A DNA stretch of 64,000 nt from Paraglaciecola arctica (GTDB lineage Bacteria > Pseudomonadota > Gammaproteobacteria > Enterobacterales > Alteromonadaceae), in NCBI RefSeq assembly GCF_018861065.1, contig NZ_JAHKQO010000013.1, forward strand, positions 1 through 64,000, read 5' to 3'. The notes below the pieces were generated by a model. It was not told where the DNA came from. It ran no database searches and saw only the letters and a list, made by a program, of their open reading frames with translations. The first letter of the stretch is position 1, and each line of letters begins with the position of its first letter. Positions 63,364 through 64,000 of this stretch are shown here, piece after piece. Both the position numbers and the translations under genes were made by a program.

Positions 63364-64000
63364 ATGCCAGCAAAACAACTATTATTTATCGACGATGACT
63401 TGGAATTAACCGAGTTATTAAAAGAATATCTTACTCCCCAAGGATACGAAATCGATGTTGCCCATGACGGAGAATCCGGTTTAAGTTTAGCGACCTCCAA
63501 TAAACATTATGATCTTATTTTGTTGGATGTCATGTTACCTAAACTCGACGGTTTTGAGGTATTAAAAAAACTACGAGTTAGTCACCTTACTCCAGTGTTA
63601 ATGCTGACGGCTAAGGGCGATGATTACGATAAAATATTTGGCCTAGAAATGGGTGCCGATGATTATTTGGCTAAACCTTTTAATCACAGAGAGTTATCAG
63701 CAAGAATAAAAGCATTGGTGCGCAGAATGGCTTTATTACCAAGCGGCAATGTGCAGCAAAATTTAATTTTAGGTAATGTTGAACTCTCCCCTGCGGCGCA
63801 GCAGGTGACGTGTGCAAACAATATTGTCGAATTAACCGGTACCGAATATTCTATTTTACATCTCTTAATGGTCAATAGCGGCAGTTTAGTGAGTAAAGAA
63901 GACATCAGTGAAAAAGTCTTGGGTAAAAAGTTGGCGGCATTTGACCGCAGTATAGATATGCACGTGAGTAACCTTCGCAAAAAGTTAGCCGCTTTTAGTC
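63364..64000 (+). CDS. cpxR: OmpR-family response regulator, CpxR-like (3' end outside window)
   Basis: The frame runs from ATG 63364 through the right window edge (212 codons visible). The receiver domain has the acidic pocket (FIDDD), phospho-acceptor Asp55 in LLDVMLPKLDGFEVL and the lysine in YLAKPFNHRELSARI. The winged-helix DNA-binding domain begins near ELTGTEYSILHLLM and reaches FDRSIDMHVSNLRKKL. The gene symbol rests on the close CpxR-like sequence, the divergent CpxP-like gene and the CpxR-like sites. A sensor kinase gene would be expected downstream. Confidence 0.88.
   Translation, partial: MPAKQLLFIDDDLELTELLKEYLTPQGYEIDVAHDGESGLSLATSNKHYDLILLDVMLPKLDGFEVLKKLRVSHLTPVLMLTAKGDDYDKIFGLEMGADDYLAKPFNHRELSARIKALVRRMALLPSGNVQQNLILGNVELSPAAQQVTCANNIVELTGTEYSILHLLMVNSGSLVSKEDISEKVLGKKLAAFDRSIDMHVSNLRKKLAAFS

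Overview
The window looks like chromosomal DNA of a marine gammaproteobacterium of the Alteromonadales (a Glaciecola/Paraglaciecola/Alteromonas-type genome; inference from gene content and order, not a placement). Supporting signs are moderately low G+C, the rplM-rpsI / petABC / sspAB order, a HexR-linked Entner-Doudoroff operon, divergent argE and argCBFGHA, an LpoA-YraN-DiaA-DolP block, and a PEP-CTERM protein. Most of the window is conserved housekeeping sequence. Accessory material is concentrated at about 28.9-34.7 kb.

Layout. 0-5 kb: a Fur-type operator inside a perfect palindrome, in front of a gene cut by the left edge; yejM-yejL (minus); yejK, a PTPS/QueD-like gene and an M23 peptidase (plus). 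5-10.2 kb: rplM-rpsI, the cytochrome bc1 operon petABC, and sspA-sspB. 10.4-18.4 kb: an unrecognised secreted thioredoxin-fold-like protein, the outer-envelope block lpoA-yraN-diaA-dolP (minus), rsmI-apbE, a DEDDh exonuclease and a 2OG-Fe(II) oxygenase. 18.5-21 kb: two alpha/beta hydrolases. 21.3-27.9 kb: a complete haem-acquisition operon (TonB receptor, HmuY, HmuTUV, HugZ) behind a promoter with a Fur-like site.

28-34.7 kb: PhzF-like, SnoaL-like and DUF3592 proteins, then a DUF262/DUF1524 (GmrSD-type) gene with integron-core-like ends. Next comes a REP-associated tyrosine transposase with mosaic repeats on both sides, followed by small redox and membrane genes. 35.2-45.1 kb: saccharopine-dehydrogenase-like protein, pyk, hexR, and the operon zwf-pgl-edd-glk-eda, with HexR-like operators in front of pyk and zwf. 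This forms a glucose to pyruvate Entner-Doudoroff module under one regulator. 45.2-54.9 kb: a cyclophilin, a 173-bp snap-back MITE, the arginine operon argCBFGHA (minus) divergent from argE, and mgsA.

55-64 kb: a 1062-residue GH15/phosphorylase-kinase-alpha-like protein, a PEP-CTERM protein, a Tat-exported PhoX-like protein next to tatABC, and a doubled Spy/CpxP-like protein divergent from a CpxR-type regulator. A phased array of CpxR-like half-sites lies between the last two.

The observation I rate highest is in the argC leader. A strong minus-strand intrinsic terminator lies 63 nt upstream of argC where no minus-strand gene ends. It is preceded by a 21-codon ORF whose last two codons before the stop are both arginine. 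This suggests transcription attenuation of the arginine operon in addition to ArgR repression. The repeat/RAYT/DUF262 region is the second.
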